DNA of 50,086 bases, from the NCBI GenBank assembly GCA_902489475.1, contig CABUAH010000004.1, forward strand, positions 1 to 50,086, in the 5' to 3' direction. Origin of the DNA: an uncultured Oscillospiraceae bacterium. GTDB lineage: Bacteria; Bacillota; Clostridia; Oscillospirales; Ruminococcaceae. Positions 23,408 to 30,799 of this stretch are shown here, one piece after another. The position numbers and the translations under genes are program-made. The notes under the pieces are model-generated. The model searched no databases. It worked only from the letters and a program-made list of their open reading frames with translations, and had not been told where the DNA came from. Each line of letters opens with the position of its first letter. The first letter of the stretch is position 1.

Positions 23408-24316
23408 TTAAACCTTTACATATTTTCTCGTGCTTATTATAGTACCTATTGCGCCTATTACACCGCCCGCAAGAACATATCCGCCTAAAACATACCAAAT
23501 AATGTCCTTAAATCCGTAAAGCGATCTTACTCCGAGAATGCTTAGTATTTGTCCGTTTTCATTTAATATGTCGCCGATTCCCTTGTATACAAACATTGTA
23601 AGGAAAAATGCTGCAACCGCCGCAAGTATACCTACAAGCATTCCTTCGATAAAGAACGGTATGTTGATAAACTTATTTGTTGCTCCGACATATTTCATGA
23701 TATTTATTTCTTTTCTTCTCGCATATACGCTCGTTCTGGTTGTGTTAGAAATTATAACAAGCGAAACAACCGCAAGCGCCGCAATAAGTGCAACCGCAAC
23801 TACCGAGAAGATATTTCTGATACTCAGAAGTACATCCGCAAACTCCGTAGGTGCAAGCACCTTTTCAACATTTTCAATATCTGTTATCTGATTTGTTGTG
23901 TCCGTAAGCTTTTCAATATCAGATACAGTAACCCTGTATGTATCAGGCAAAGGATTGTCGTCAGCCGCATACTTAAATACTTCCTGCTGCTCTTCGGTCA
24001 TATCCTTAACCATATTCTCCCAAGCTTCATCTCTTGAGTAAAAAACAGATTTCTCAATGTTTGACAGACCCTCTATGCTGTTTCCGACAGCCTCAATTCC
24101 CTTGTCATCGGTTCCGTCCATAACGATTACTACGATCTCGTTTTTACCTTCAACTCCGCTTATTACCTTGTTTAGATTAATTGCTGCTAAAATACATATT
24201 CCAACCAACAGCAGCGATACAAGCATTATACAAAACGATGCAAAGCTCATCATTTTGTTTTTCCAAACGCTTTTAAATCCCTGCCCGGTAAGATATTTAA
24301 CACTACTGAACCTCAT
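23408..24316 (-). CDS. ftsX: Cell division permease-like protein FtsX
   Basis: The membrane partner of the FtsE ATPase; together they transmit ATP hydrolysis to a periplasmic or surface hydrolase during division. The 302 residues have an N-terminal membrane segment (about 20-45), a large extracytoplasmic domain (about 50-170) and three C-terminal membrane helices (about 175-295). RRKEINIMKYVGATNKFINIPFFIEG is the conserved cytoplasmic coupling region. The start overlaps the 3' end of ftsE by 14 bases, which suggests translational coupling. The M23 coiled-coil gene follows after 108 bases and is the probable effector. Confidence 0.95.
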   Translation of the reverse strand: MRFSSVKYLTGQGFKSVWKNKMMSFASFCIMLVSLLLVGICILAAINLNKVISGVEGKNEIVVIVMDGTDDKGIEAVGNSIEGLSNIEKSVFYSRDEAWENMVKDMTEEQQEVFKYAADDNPLPDTYRVTVSDIEKLTDTTNQITDIENVEKVLAPTEFADVLLSIRNIFSVVAVALIAALAVVSLVIISNTTRTSVYARRKEINIMKYVGATNKFINIPFFIEGMLVGILAAVAAFFLTMFVYKGIGDILNENGQILSILGVRSLYGFKDIIWYVLGGYVLAGGVIGAIGTIISTRKYVKV

Positions 24317-24989
24317 TTGCTCCTCCTATCACCTCATCGAACACAATATCACCGGCATTTATATTGATAATTCTTCCGCCGAAATGACGCACAATGTCAT
24401 GCTCGTGCGTAACCATTAATACTGTCGTTCCGCATTCGTTGATGCCCTTTAAAAGCTCAACGATTTCGTATGAAAGAGCAGGATCTATGTTTCCTGTAGG
24501 CTCGTCAGCAATAATAAGCTGAGGGTCGTTTACCAAAGCTCTTGCGAGCGCAACTCTCTGCTGTTCTCCGCCCGAAAGCTCGTCCGGATAAGACTTTGCC
24601 TTATGAGCAAGCCCAACAAGGCTTATAACATACGGTACTCTGCTTGAAATGTATTTCGCAGGAGCGTCTATTACTCTTAAAACGAACGCCACGTTTTCGT
24701 ACACGGTCATTGTAGGAATAAGTCTGAAGTCCTGAAATACTATTCCGAGAGTTCTTCTCAAATTCGGAATTTTTCTTCTTCTTAATTTTTTGAGATTAAA
24801 TCCGTTAACAATAACAGTTCCCTCTGTTGCATCAATTTCTTTTAGTATCAGCTTGATAAGCGTTGATTTTCCGGCTCCCGAAGAACCAACAACAAAAGCG
24901 AAATCTCCGTCATTGATTTTTAAATTTATATTGTGTAAAGCGTCTACTCCGCTCGAATATGTAACTGATACGTCTTTAAATTCTATCAA
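24303..24989 (-). CDS. ftsE: Cell division ATP-binding protein FtsE
   Basis: The ABC ATPase that drives FtsX. Motifs: Walker A GSSGAGKST near residue 36, Q-loop, signature LSGGEQQRVALARAL, Walker B LIIADEPTGNID, and the switch histidine in VTHEHD. The open frame reaches 25079, but the extra N-terminal residues would come from the family-1 repeat. TTG at 24989, preceded by a purine-rich AAAGGCGG, gives MIEFKDVSVTYSSG and the usual length of about 228. I take that as the start. It overlaps ftsX. No clear promoter is visible, so it may rely on read-through or on a promoter inside the repeat. Confidence 0.95.
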   Translation of the reverse strand: MIEFKDVSVTYSSGVDALHNINLKINDGDFAFVVGSSGAGKSTLIKLILKEIDATEGTVIVNGFNLKKLRRRKIPNLRRTLGIVFQDFRLIPTMTVYENVAFVLRVIDAPAKYISSRVPYVISLVGLAHKAKSYPDELSGGEQQRVALARALVNDPQLIIADEPTGNIDPALSYEIVELLKGINECGTTVLMVTHEHDIVRHFGGRIININAGDIVFDEVIGGANEVQ

Positions 24990-25021
24990 AATTACACCGC
25001 CTTTAAATTTTGTTGCCCCTT

Positions 25022-25193
25022 TTAAATCTGAGCAAGCTCTACTTTGCTCGCAAGGATCAAAGCTTGCGACAGATTGCAACCTGCGCCGGGAGCGTTAGCT
25101 CCTCAGAATTTCAGTGAGATATTAAATTTACACTGAATTTCTGAAATGTAACCCGCCGCCTTAGAGGCAGGGGACATCTGCGCTTAGGTTATA
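25022..25193. repeat. Structured intergenic repeat, family 1, copy B
   Basis: About 172 bases, the same order of hairpins as copies A and C. The outer left stem is AATCTG (25025-25030) with CAGATT (25070-25075): both sides differ from AATCGG/CCGATT in copy C, so pairing is kept. Inner hairpins are GAGCAA/TTGCTC and CGCAAG/CTTGCG. It ends with the CCGCC-type hairpin, GACATCTGCGC and TTAGGTTATA. It fills the gap between the PucR-type gene and ftsE. Confidence 0.88.
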
Positions 25194-25215
25194 TCTCTTA
25201 AAATCCTATATTTTG

Positions 25216-26301
25216 CTAAAACTTAACCGGGTTTGCAGATAAATATTTCTTAACCATAAGTGCAATCTTAAATATTATTGCATGGTCAAACTCTCTTAAA
25301 TCAAGTCCGGTAAGCTTCTTTATCTTTTCAAGTCTGTAAACAAGAGTGTTTCTATGAACAAAAAGCTTTCGTGATGTTTCCGAGACGTTAAGGTTGTTTT
25401 CAAAAAACTTTTGAATCGTGAAAAGCGTTTCATGGTCAAGCGATTCGATAGATCCCTTTTTGAAAACCTCTTTTAAAAATGTTTCACAAAGCGTTGTCGG
25501 AAGGTGATAAATAAGTCTTGCAATTCCAAGATTGTCATAAGATATGATTACCTTGTCAGTATCAAATACCTTACCAACCTCAAGCGCTATCTGAGCCTCT
25601 TTAAATGAAGCCGCAAGATCCTTAACGCCCTCAACAACTGTTCCGATTCCCACGTTAACTCTTGTGTAAAATTCAGAGCTTAGCGTATCCGAAATGCTTC
25701 TTGCAAGTTTCTTCAAATCATTAGAATCTACGTTTGACTTTACCTCCTTTATCAAAACTATATCGCTTTCGGTAATTGTGAAAACGAAGTCCTTGTTTTT
25801 ATCAGGGAATAAATTTTGAATAACGTCAAGAGCAGATACCTCATTTGCGGAAATTATTCTTATTAAAAATGCAACACGTGAAACTTCCGAATTGAAATGA
25901 AGCTCCCTCGCCTTGATAAGAATATCTCCCGGCAAAACATTGTCAAGCACTACGTTTTTGATAAAATTGTTTCTGTCGTATTTCTCGTCGTAGTACTGCT
26001 TTATGCTTGAAAGACAAACTCCGAGAATGTTTGCATATTTTGCTGCGACCTCATCAGTACCCTCAACAAAAACTGCATAATCAGCCTTTGCATGGCCGGA
26101 AAACGGCTTATAGGTATATCCGTCACGTACAAACATATCGTTCGCATCCGTCAAATCTATCGACACATATTCGTTAACCGTTCCCACTAAAGAAAGTTCG
26201 GAGCAAGCAACGATAGTTGCAGTATCGTCAATAACTCCAAAAACGCAGTCGATTGAATCCCTCATCTGATGAACAACACTCTGGAACAATCTAGTAGACA
26301 T
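25216..26301 (-). CDS. PucR/CdaR-type helix-turn-helix transcriptional regulator
   Basis: A 361-residue regulator. The C-terminal 60 residues form the PucR-type helix-turn-helix (FFENNLNVSETSRKLFVHRNTLVYRLEKIKKLTGLDLREFDHAI), and the middle shows a GGDEF-like CdaR domain (LSSEFYTRVNVGIGTVVEGVKDLAASFKEAQIAL). The N-terminal part looks like a ligand-sensing domain (VFGVIDDTATIVACSELSLVG). Known relatives respond to sugar diacids, purine or amino-acid metabolites; the ligand here is unknown. AAGAGG precedes the ATG. Two similar palindromes lie upstream and may be its own operators. It is single-gene or leads into ftsE. Confidence 0.88.
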   Translation of the reverse strand: MSTRLFQSVVHQMRDSIDCVFGVIDDTATIVACSELSLVGTVNEYVSIDLTDANDMFVRDGYTYKPFSGHAKADYAVFVEGTDEVAAKYANILGVCLSSIKQYYDEKYDRNNFIKNVVLDNVLPGDILIKARELHFNSEVSRVAFLIRIISANEVSALDVIQNLFPDKNKDFVFTITESDIVLIKEVKSNVDSNDLKKLARSISDTLSSEFYTRVNVGIGTVVEGVKDLAASFKEAQIALEVGKVFDTDKVIISYDNLGIARLIYHLPTTLCETFLKEVFKKGSIESLDHETLFTIQKFFENNLNVSETSRKLFVHRNTLVYRLEKIKKLTGLDLREFDHAIIFKIALMVKKYLSANPVKF

Positions 26302-26390
26302 CTTATCTAACCTCTTTTTCTTTATATTTTAAGTAAAGCATAAAGCCTTCTGCTGTCAAAGCTGCCTCATATTCTGACAGCCCCCGATAT

Positions 26391-26405
26391 ATTACAAATT
26401 GTAAC
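26391..26405. promoter_or_regulatory. Palindromic operator-like site 1
   Basis: ATTACAAATTGTAAC contains the perfect palindrome TTACAA-A-TTGTAA. It lies about 90 bases upstream of the PucR-type regulator and closely matches site 2. Binding by that regulator is inferred. Confidence 0.5.
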
Positions 26406-26499
26406 ACATTTTAAAAGCTTTTGTGTTAATAAAATATGAACACCTCACATTTACGCCCCTTTTTTGAACACTTTTCACAAACACAACCGAGTTTTTGAT

Positions 26500-26515
26500 G
26501 TTACCAAATTGTAAC
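26500..26515. promoter_or_regulatory. Palindromic operator-like site 2
   Basis: GTTACCAAATTGTAAC is a near-perfect inverted repeat (GTTAC ... GTAAC) and shares AAATTGTAAC with site 1, about 110 bases away. The rest of the 26302-26579 gap is AT-rich with no recognised gene and no clear promoter. Confidence 0.5.
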
Positions 26516-26574
26516 AACTAAATATTAAAAATACTACCTACTAAAATATTCCTAAAATTCATAAAACTGCAATA

Positions 26575-26602
26575 AAAAAGACCGAGGAAATACTCCTCGG
26601 TC
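26575..26602 (-). terminator. Rho-independent terminator of the HPr gene
   Basis: A perfect 9-bp stem GACCGAGGA/TCCTCGGTC (26580-26602) is followed by TTTTTT on the minus strand. It lies 28 bases beyond the HPr stop. Confidence 0.92.
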
Positions 26603-26630
26603 AGCCATGCAAAACAATAGACTATAACTA

Positions 26631-26894
26631 TTAATCCTCGAATCCGCCCTCAACAAGATCAACAAGACCGTCAACAGCCTCCTGCTCATCAGTTCCGTCA
26701 GCGATAATTCTTATTGAAGTTCCTCCGACAATACCAAGCGACAAGATTCCGAGAAGGCTCTTAGCGTTTACTCTTCTTTCTTCCTTTTCAATCCAAATAG
26801 AAGACTTAAACTCATTTGCTTTCTGAATGAAAAAAGTTGCCGGACGAGCATGTAATCCAACCTGATTTTGTACAACTACATCTTTAACGAACAT
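26631..26894 (-). CDS. ptsH: HPr family phosphocarrier protein
   Basis: A small phosphocarrier of the sugar phosphotransferase system and of catabolite control. The 87 residues have the active-site His15 in VGLHARPA and the regulatory Ser46 in AKSLLGILSLG, so it should be a target of HPr kinase and not only a Crh-like regulator. The open frame extends ten residues upstream, but GGAGA precedes the ATG at 26894 and His15/Ser46 numbering fits that start. It has its own promoter and terminator. No enzyme I or enzyme II gene is in the window. HPr versus an HPr-like paralogue cannot be settled from one gene. Confidence 0.93.
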   Translation of the reverse strand: MFVKDVVVQNQVGLHARPATFFIQKANEFKSSIWIEKEERRVNAKSLLGILSLGIVGGTSIRIIADGTDEQEAVDGLVDLVEGGFED

Positions 26895-26946
26895 AAACAA
26901 TCTCTCCATTTCTATCCAAAACATAATGATAATTGGTTATAAAATA

Positions 26947-26974
26947 ATTATACTCTTAAATTTGCCAAAGTCAA
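26947..26974 (-). promoter_or_regulatory. Promoter of the HPr gene
   Basis: On the minus strand, TTGACT (26969-26974), 16 bases, then TATAAT (26947-26952), about 50 bases upstream of the start codon. Confidence 0.8.
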
Positions 26975-27132
26975 CAAAAATAACAACCTAACCGATAATT
27001 TTCTGCTAATTGATTATCTAGCGAGTTTTCAAGGACTTAGGATTTGTATAAAATTACTAAAATAATCTGCATCATTACCGCATAATAAACAAAAACTTTT
27101 AACACCGATATTAATCGCATTAAACCGATTGG

Positions 27133-27870
27133 TTATTTTTCCCCTTTTTTCGACACAAAGTCCTCTAAAATCAGCTTATCTTCCTTGCTTAAATCATAGC
27201 TTTCAATCAAGTCATGCCGCTTTTCAAAGGTGCGTATCAGCGACTGGGTATGGCGCCATTTTTTTATATTTTCATGATGACCCGAAAGCAAAATCTCAGG
27301 TGTTTTTTTACCTCTCCAAACCTCCGGACGTGTATACTGAGGGTACTCCAAAAGCCCCGAATAATGGCTTTCGTCCATATAGCAGTCAGGACGAGATAAG
27401 ACTCCGTCTATCATCCTCACAACGGCGTCTGTTATACAAAGCGCCGGAAGCTCACCGCCCGTCAAAACGAAATCGCCTATAGAGATTTCCTCGTCGATGA
27501 TCTCTTCGATCACACGCTCATCAACACCTTCATAATGACCGCAGAGAATAATCAAATCCTTCCCCTTTGAAAGCTCAATTGCTTTCTTCTGCGAAAAAGG
27601 TTTGCCGGCAGGGGTTACAAAAATAGTATGGACATCCCTCTCACCCTTTATAGCAAGAAAACACTTGTATATAGGCTCTGCCTGCATAAGCATTCCCTGC
27701 CGCTCGCTGTATGGGGTATCGTCAACACGTCGGTGCTTATCCTCGGTATAATCTCTTATATTATGACAAAATACCTCAAAAAGTCCTTTTTCTCTCGCTC
27801 TTCCGACAATGCTTTCTCTAAGGTAGCTCTCCATCATTTCCGGAAACAACGTCATTATGTCAATCCTCAT
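27133..27870 (-). CDS. trmD: tRNA (guanine-N1)-methyltransferase TrmD
   Basis: Methylates G37 of tRNAs that read codons starting with C and so prevents frameshifting. It begins MRIDIMTLFPEMMESYLRESIVGRA and carries the trefoil-knot SAM site (LCGHYEGVDERVIEEIIDEEISIGDFVLTGGELPA). The length of 245 is normal. The frame allows a TTG one codon earlier; the ATG at 27870 is better spaced from GGGGG. It overlaps the rimM stop by 11 bases, so the two are coupled. rpsP, usually nearby, is not in this operon within the window. Confidence 0.97.
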   Translation of the reverse strand: MRIDIMTLFPEMMESYLRESIVGRAREKGLFEVFCHNIRDYTEDKHRRVDDTPYSERQGMLMQAEPIYKCFLAIKGERDVHTIFVTPAGKPFSQKKAIELSKGKDLIILCGHYEGVDERVIEEIIDEEISIGDFVLTGGELPALCITDAVVRMIDGVLSRPDCYMDESHYSGLLEYPQYTRPEVWRGKKTPEILLSGHHENIKKWRHTQSLIRTFEKRHDLIESYDLSKEDKLILEDFVSKKGEK

Positions 27871-28369
27871 CAAAAAGCCCCCTGAGCGGTGTGATTTTCA
27901 TGATTCCTGTTTCAATATCGGTTGATCTAACGACGTCAGCTATTGCCGGAACATAATACATTCTTTCATCCTGCGACTTGATGTGATAAACATCGTTTGC
28001 GCCCGTTTGAGTAACATCGGTTATAACGCCGTAGCTTTTTCCGGTATCAAAATCCAAGACCTCCATACCTATCAGATCGGCAATAAAGTATGTGTTTTCA
28101 GGAAGCTTCAAGCTATTTCTGTCCACATATAAAATCTTATTTCTAAGCGACTGTGCCTCCTCAACCGTATTTATGCCCTCAAGCTTTATTATTGCCATGT
28201 TCTTTTGAACTCTCGCTTTTTTAACCTTAACCTTTTTCTCGCCATTAGAAAAATAAAGCGTTTTGTGAGCGCAGAGTTCCTCCGGACTATCACACCAAGG
28301 TTCGACCTTTACATCCCCTGCAAGACCGTGAACACTTGTTATTTTTCCAATCTCCAAGTAATTTTCCAT
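27860..28369 (-). CDS. rimM: 16S rRNA processing protein RimM
   Basis: A ribosome maturation factor for the 30S head. The 169 residues contain the N-terminal RimM domain (IGKITSVHGLAGDVKVEP) and the C-terminal PRC-barrel region (DLIGMEVLDFDTGKSYGVITDVTQTGANDVYHI, then the VPAIADVVRSTDIETGIMKITPLRGLFD end). GAGGAA precedes the ATG. It overlaps trmD. Upstream lies the compound repeat at 28430-28737, and I cannot see a promoter between them. Confidence 0.96.
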   Translation of the reverse strand: MENYLEIGKITSVHGLAGDVKVEPWCDSPEELCAHKTLYFSNGEKKVKVKKARVQKNMAIIKLEGINTVEEAQSLRNKILYVDRNSLKLPENTYFIADLIGMEVLDFDTGKSYGVITDVTQTGANDVYHIKSQDERMYYVPAIADVVRSTDIETGIMKITPLRGLFDED

Positions 28370-28391
28370 TTATATCTTCCTCACATTCATC

Positions 28392-28428
28392 CCTTAGCCG
28401 CTAAGGCATCGGTGACATCTTATCTAAG
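28392..28428. repeat. Short hairpin-GACATC remnant next to family-1 copy C
   Basis: CCTTAG-CCG-CTAAGG followed by GTGACATC and TTATCTAAG resembles the right end of the family 1/2 elements. It lies directly against the left end of copy C, so it may be the remains of an older element. Confidence 0.45.
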
Positions 28429-28429
28429 T

Positions 28430-28737
28430 TTAAATCGGAGCAACGCTCTGCTTTGCTTGCAAGCAGCAGAGCTTGTGACCGATTGCAACCAGCGCCTGGA
28501 GCGTTAGCTCCTCAGAATTTCAGTGGGAGATTCAATAAGGGGCGCAGCCCCGTCATTTAACAAGTGAACGAGGGGCGAAGCCGCTTAGTCTTTCAGTAGG
28601 GGATTTAAACCCCTACTGAAAGACGTAGATGACCGCCGCCTAAGAAACGGGGCATCCGTTCACGGTTATTATTTCCACTGAAATTCTGAAATGGAACCCG
28701 CCGCCTTAGAGGCGGGGGACATCTGCGCTTAGGTTAT
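28430..28737. repeat. Structured intergenic repeat, family 1, copy C, interrupted by a family-2 element
   Basis: The left part (28430-28530) and right part (28670-28737) together match copies A and B. The left stem is AATCGG (28433-28438) with CCGATT (28479-28484) around GCTCTGCT/AGCAGAGC, then GGAGC-GTTA-GCTCC. A perfect 14-base inverted repeat CAGAATTTCAGTGG/CCACTGAAATTCTG flanks the inserted family-2 copy, which therefore sits in the loop. The right end overlaps the last codons of the radical SAM gene. Confidence 0.9.
28531..28669. repeat. Structured intergenic repeat, family 2, nested copy
   Basis: About 139 bases, highly similar to 40508-40649, inserted in family-1 copy C. It has GGGGC-GCA-GCCCC at the left. 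An outer stem GTGAACG/CGTTCAC then encloses a 13-bp perfect hairpin CTTTCAGTAGGGG/CCCCTACTGAAAG and a CCGCCGCC hairpin. The latter has decayed on its right arm (AAACGGGG where the other copy has AGGCGGGG). Confidence 0.9.
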
Positions 28738-29668
28738 ATTTTGCGCCTTGAAAAGTGTTCCTTTTCGCCATTGTCTTATCTATCTCATTCATAACACAGA
28801 ATTTTTTAAGACTCCAAAGCGGAGAAACAAGCGTTTCCTTTTTCCCATCGCCTGTCACTCTTTCAACAACAATATCAGGCGGCAGTATTTCTAGCTGATC
28901 GCAAACAGTTTGCGTATATTCCTCCAACGTCATCTCATTAAATTCTCCGTTCAAAAATTCCTCACACATTTTTGTGCCTTTGATAACGTGTAATAGGTGG
29001 ATTTTAATGCTGTGCGGATGAAGTTTTGCCACTTCACCTGCGGTTTTAAGCATATCCTCCCTGCTTTCTCCGGGAAGTCCGTTTATTATATGAACGCATA
29101 TGTCAAGCCCACGACTTTTAAGCATATTGTACCCGTCTAAGAACTCGTCAAACGTGTGGCATCTGTTGATTCTCTTTGCCGTAACATCAGATACCGTCTG
29201 TAATCCCAGCTCGACTTCCAAATTTGTTACCTTTGATAGCTCTAAAAGCATATCGGCACATTCTTCCGATATACAGTCCGCTCTCGTTGCAACATTTACT
29301 CCGACAGCATTTTCAAACATAGCCGCAGAGAAGAAAGCTTCTCGCAAAAAATCTATATCTCCATAGGTATTGCTTCCTGCCTGAAAGTACGGAATATACA
29401 AAGCGTCCTGCCATTTCTTATGAAGCTCTTGTCTTACAGCATCAAACTGTTGCCTTATACTTTCATTTGGGTTTCCCGCAAAATCCCCGCTTAGCATTCC
29501 CGAACAGAAGGTACAACCCCCTACTCCCTTTTTACCGTCACGGTTAGGGCAGCTAAGATTAAGATTAATAGGGACCTTAAAAACCTTTTTGCCGTATTTA
29601 TGGCGAAGATAGTAGTTGTGCGTATAGTATCTCTTGTTGTCATCGGAATAAATAAATCCGCTCTTCAT
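28706..29668 (-). CDS. Radical SAM protein, YhcC/TIGR01212 family
   Basis: A 320-residue radical SAM protein. The iron-sulfur motif is C40, C52 and C55 in SCPNRDGKKGVGGCTFC, the spacing typical of YhcC-like proteins. The barrel continues with VNVATRADCISEECADMLLEL, EVELGLQTVSDVTAKRINR and HIINGLPGESREDM. Close relatives have no firmly assigned reaction. AGAGGA precedes the ATG. The final residues (about NLSADVPRL and the stop) are encoded by the right end of the family-1 repeat copy C, so the natural C-terminus has been replaced or slightly changed. Confidence 0.92.
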   Translation of the reverse strand: MKSGFIYSDDNKRYYTHNYYLRHKYGKKVFKVPINLNLSCPNRDGKKGVGGCTFCSGMLSGDFAGNPNESIRQQFDAVRQELHKKWQDALYIPYFQAGSNTYGDIDFLREAFFSAAMFENAVGVNVATRADCISEECADMLLELSKVTNLEVELGLQTVSDVTAKRINRCHTFDEFLDGYNMLKSRGLDICVHIINGLPGESREDMLKTAGEVAKLHPHSIKIHLLHVIKGTKMCEEFLNGEFNEMTLEEYTQTVCDQLEILPPDIVVERVTGDGKKETLVSPLWSLKKFCVMNEIDKTMAKRNTFQGAKYNLSADVPRL

Positions 29669-29685
29669 AGTTTGTTCCTCTGTTA

Positions 29686-29731
29686 AAAAGCGTAGGACAG
29701 CTTTTAAAAAAGCCCTGCCCCATCCGCTTTT
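29686..29731 (-). terminator. Terminator of the MBOAT/Thr-linker operon
   Basis: A long hairpin with outer AAAAGCG/CGCTTTT arms and an inner stem of GGACAGCTTTT with AAAAGCCCTGCC type pairing. T runs follow on the minus strand. It lies between the Thr-linker gene and the radical SAM gene. Confidence 0.7.
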
Positions 29732-29746
29732 ATTTTAAGCCGTTTT

Positions 29747-30784
29747 TTAGTTTACATATCCCAATCCGTAATGCAGCTTAACACTTATGACATCGTCCTG
29801 CTGGATTTCAGAGTTTTCTCTCGCTATAAAACGAATTCCTATTTTTACAGTTCCGTTGATTTTGCTTACATCAAACTCTGCTGTTTCCTTTATCGGATTG
29901 ACATTTTCTCCAATGTTTTTGTTCCTGTATTCTATATACGGACGGATGAAATATCCGCTCGTCTGTCCCAAAAATTCGTAAGAGAGTAAAATCTGTGAGT
30001 AATCCGATACATCAAGCTCATCGTCTATCACAAAATCATAGGTAAGCCTTCCGTTTTCATCACTTGTAAATACAATCTCTTCCAGATCGATTTTTACAGT
30101 CGTTGTCGGCTGCGTCTCCTCCTCTTCTGTTGTAGTAGTCGTTTTTGTGCTTTTTGAAGTTTTCTCTGTAGTAGTTGTCGTGGTAGTAGTTGTTGTTTTC
30201 TTCGTTGGCGTAGTTGTCCAAAGATTTGTTTGAGGTCCGATATACATACTACCGCGATTTATCTTTTTTGTTGTATTGGACGTTCTTCCGGTGTATTGGG
30301 TTGTGGTAGTAGCTTCAGTCGTTGACGCCGCCGTAAGAACATTTATCGGATTTCCGTTTTCATCGACCGGTGTTATGAAATTCTGATGTGAATTATATTT
30401 CTTTGCGCCGTAAACATTTGAAAAGAAGCTGTTTACGCTTGCGAGAATTGATTTTCCGGGCAGTGCATTTTCATAGCTTTTTGAAAGATAAGACGTATAA
30501 CTTCCGTCATAAAATCCCATAACCGTAGGCTTGACTGTTTCATCGTCTGGATCTCCCGTATCTCTCAAAAGTGCAAAGCTAAGTCCTAAGATTAAAATAA
30601 CAAGTCCTATTACGGACACGTTTATAAAATCAAACTGCCCTCTCTTAGCATCGTCGCCCATTCTTTTAAGAGTGCTGTCAGTTTCAAAAGCTTTTTTATC
30701 AGATTTGCTTTCTGCATGAATAGACGCATTTTTCAGCATCTCGTCATAAGACATATTAAATTTTTCTTTTTTATTTTCAGCCAT
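29747..30784 (-). CDS. Membrane-anchored Thr-rich-linker surface protein, unknown function
   Basis: A 345-residue protein I do not recognise. The N-terminal 50 residues are charged and cytoplasmic. One membrane segment (about 54-72, VSVIGLVILILGLSFALL) follows, then a short domain with SFFSNVYGAKKYNSHQNF, a Thr-rich linker (about 150-225) and a beta-rich C-terminal domain of about 115 residues that ends IQQDDVISVKLHYGLGYVN. The plan resembles the two CAP proteins but without a CAP domain; the C-terminal domain could be carbohydrate-binding-like, which is only an impression. AAAGG precedes the ATG. It starts 15 bases after the MBOAT-like gene, so the pair is an operon. Confidence 0.8.
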   Translation of the reverse strand: MAENKKEKFNMSYDEMLKNASIHAESKSDKKAFETDSTLKRMGDDAKRGQFDFINVSVIGLVILILGLSFALLRDTGDPDDETVKPTVMGFYDGSYTSYLSKSYENALPGKSILASVNSFFSNVYGAKKYNSHQNFITPVDENGNPINVLTAASTTEATTTTQYTGRTSNTTKKINRGSMYIGPQTNLWTTTPTKKTTTTTTTTTTEKTSKSTKTTTTTEEEETQPTTTVKIDLEEIVFTSDENGRLTYDFVIDDELDVSDYSQILLSYEFLGQTSGYFIRPYIEYRNKNIGENVNPIKETAEFDVSKINGTVKIGIRFIARENSEIQQDDVISVKLHYGLGYVN

Positions 30785-30799
30785 AATAACTACCTTTAA

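Noticed and set aside
25000..25079. An N-terminal extension of FtsE reading into the repeat
   Set aside because: The added residues are encoded by family-1 copy B and match no FtsE; a TTG at 24989 gives the normal length.
29771..29989. A plus-strand frame opposite the Thr-linker protein
   Set aside because: It is a shadow frame; the minus-strand gene has a ribosome site, membrane segment and operon context.
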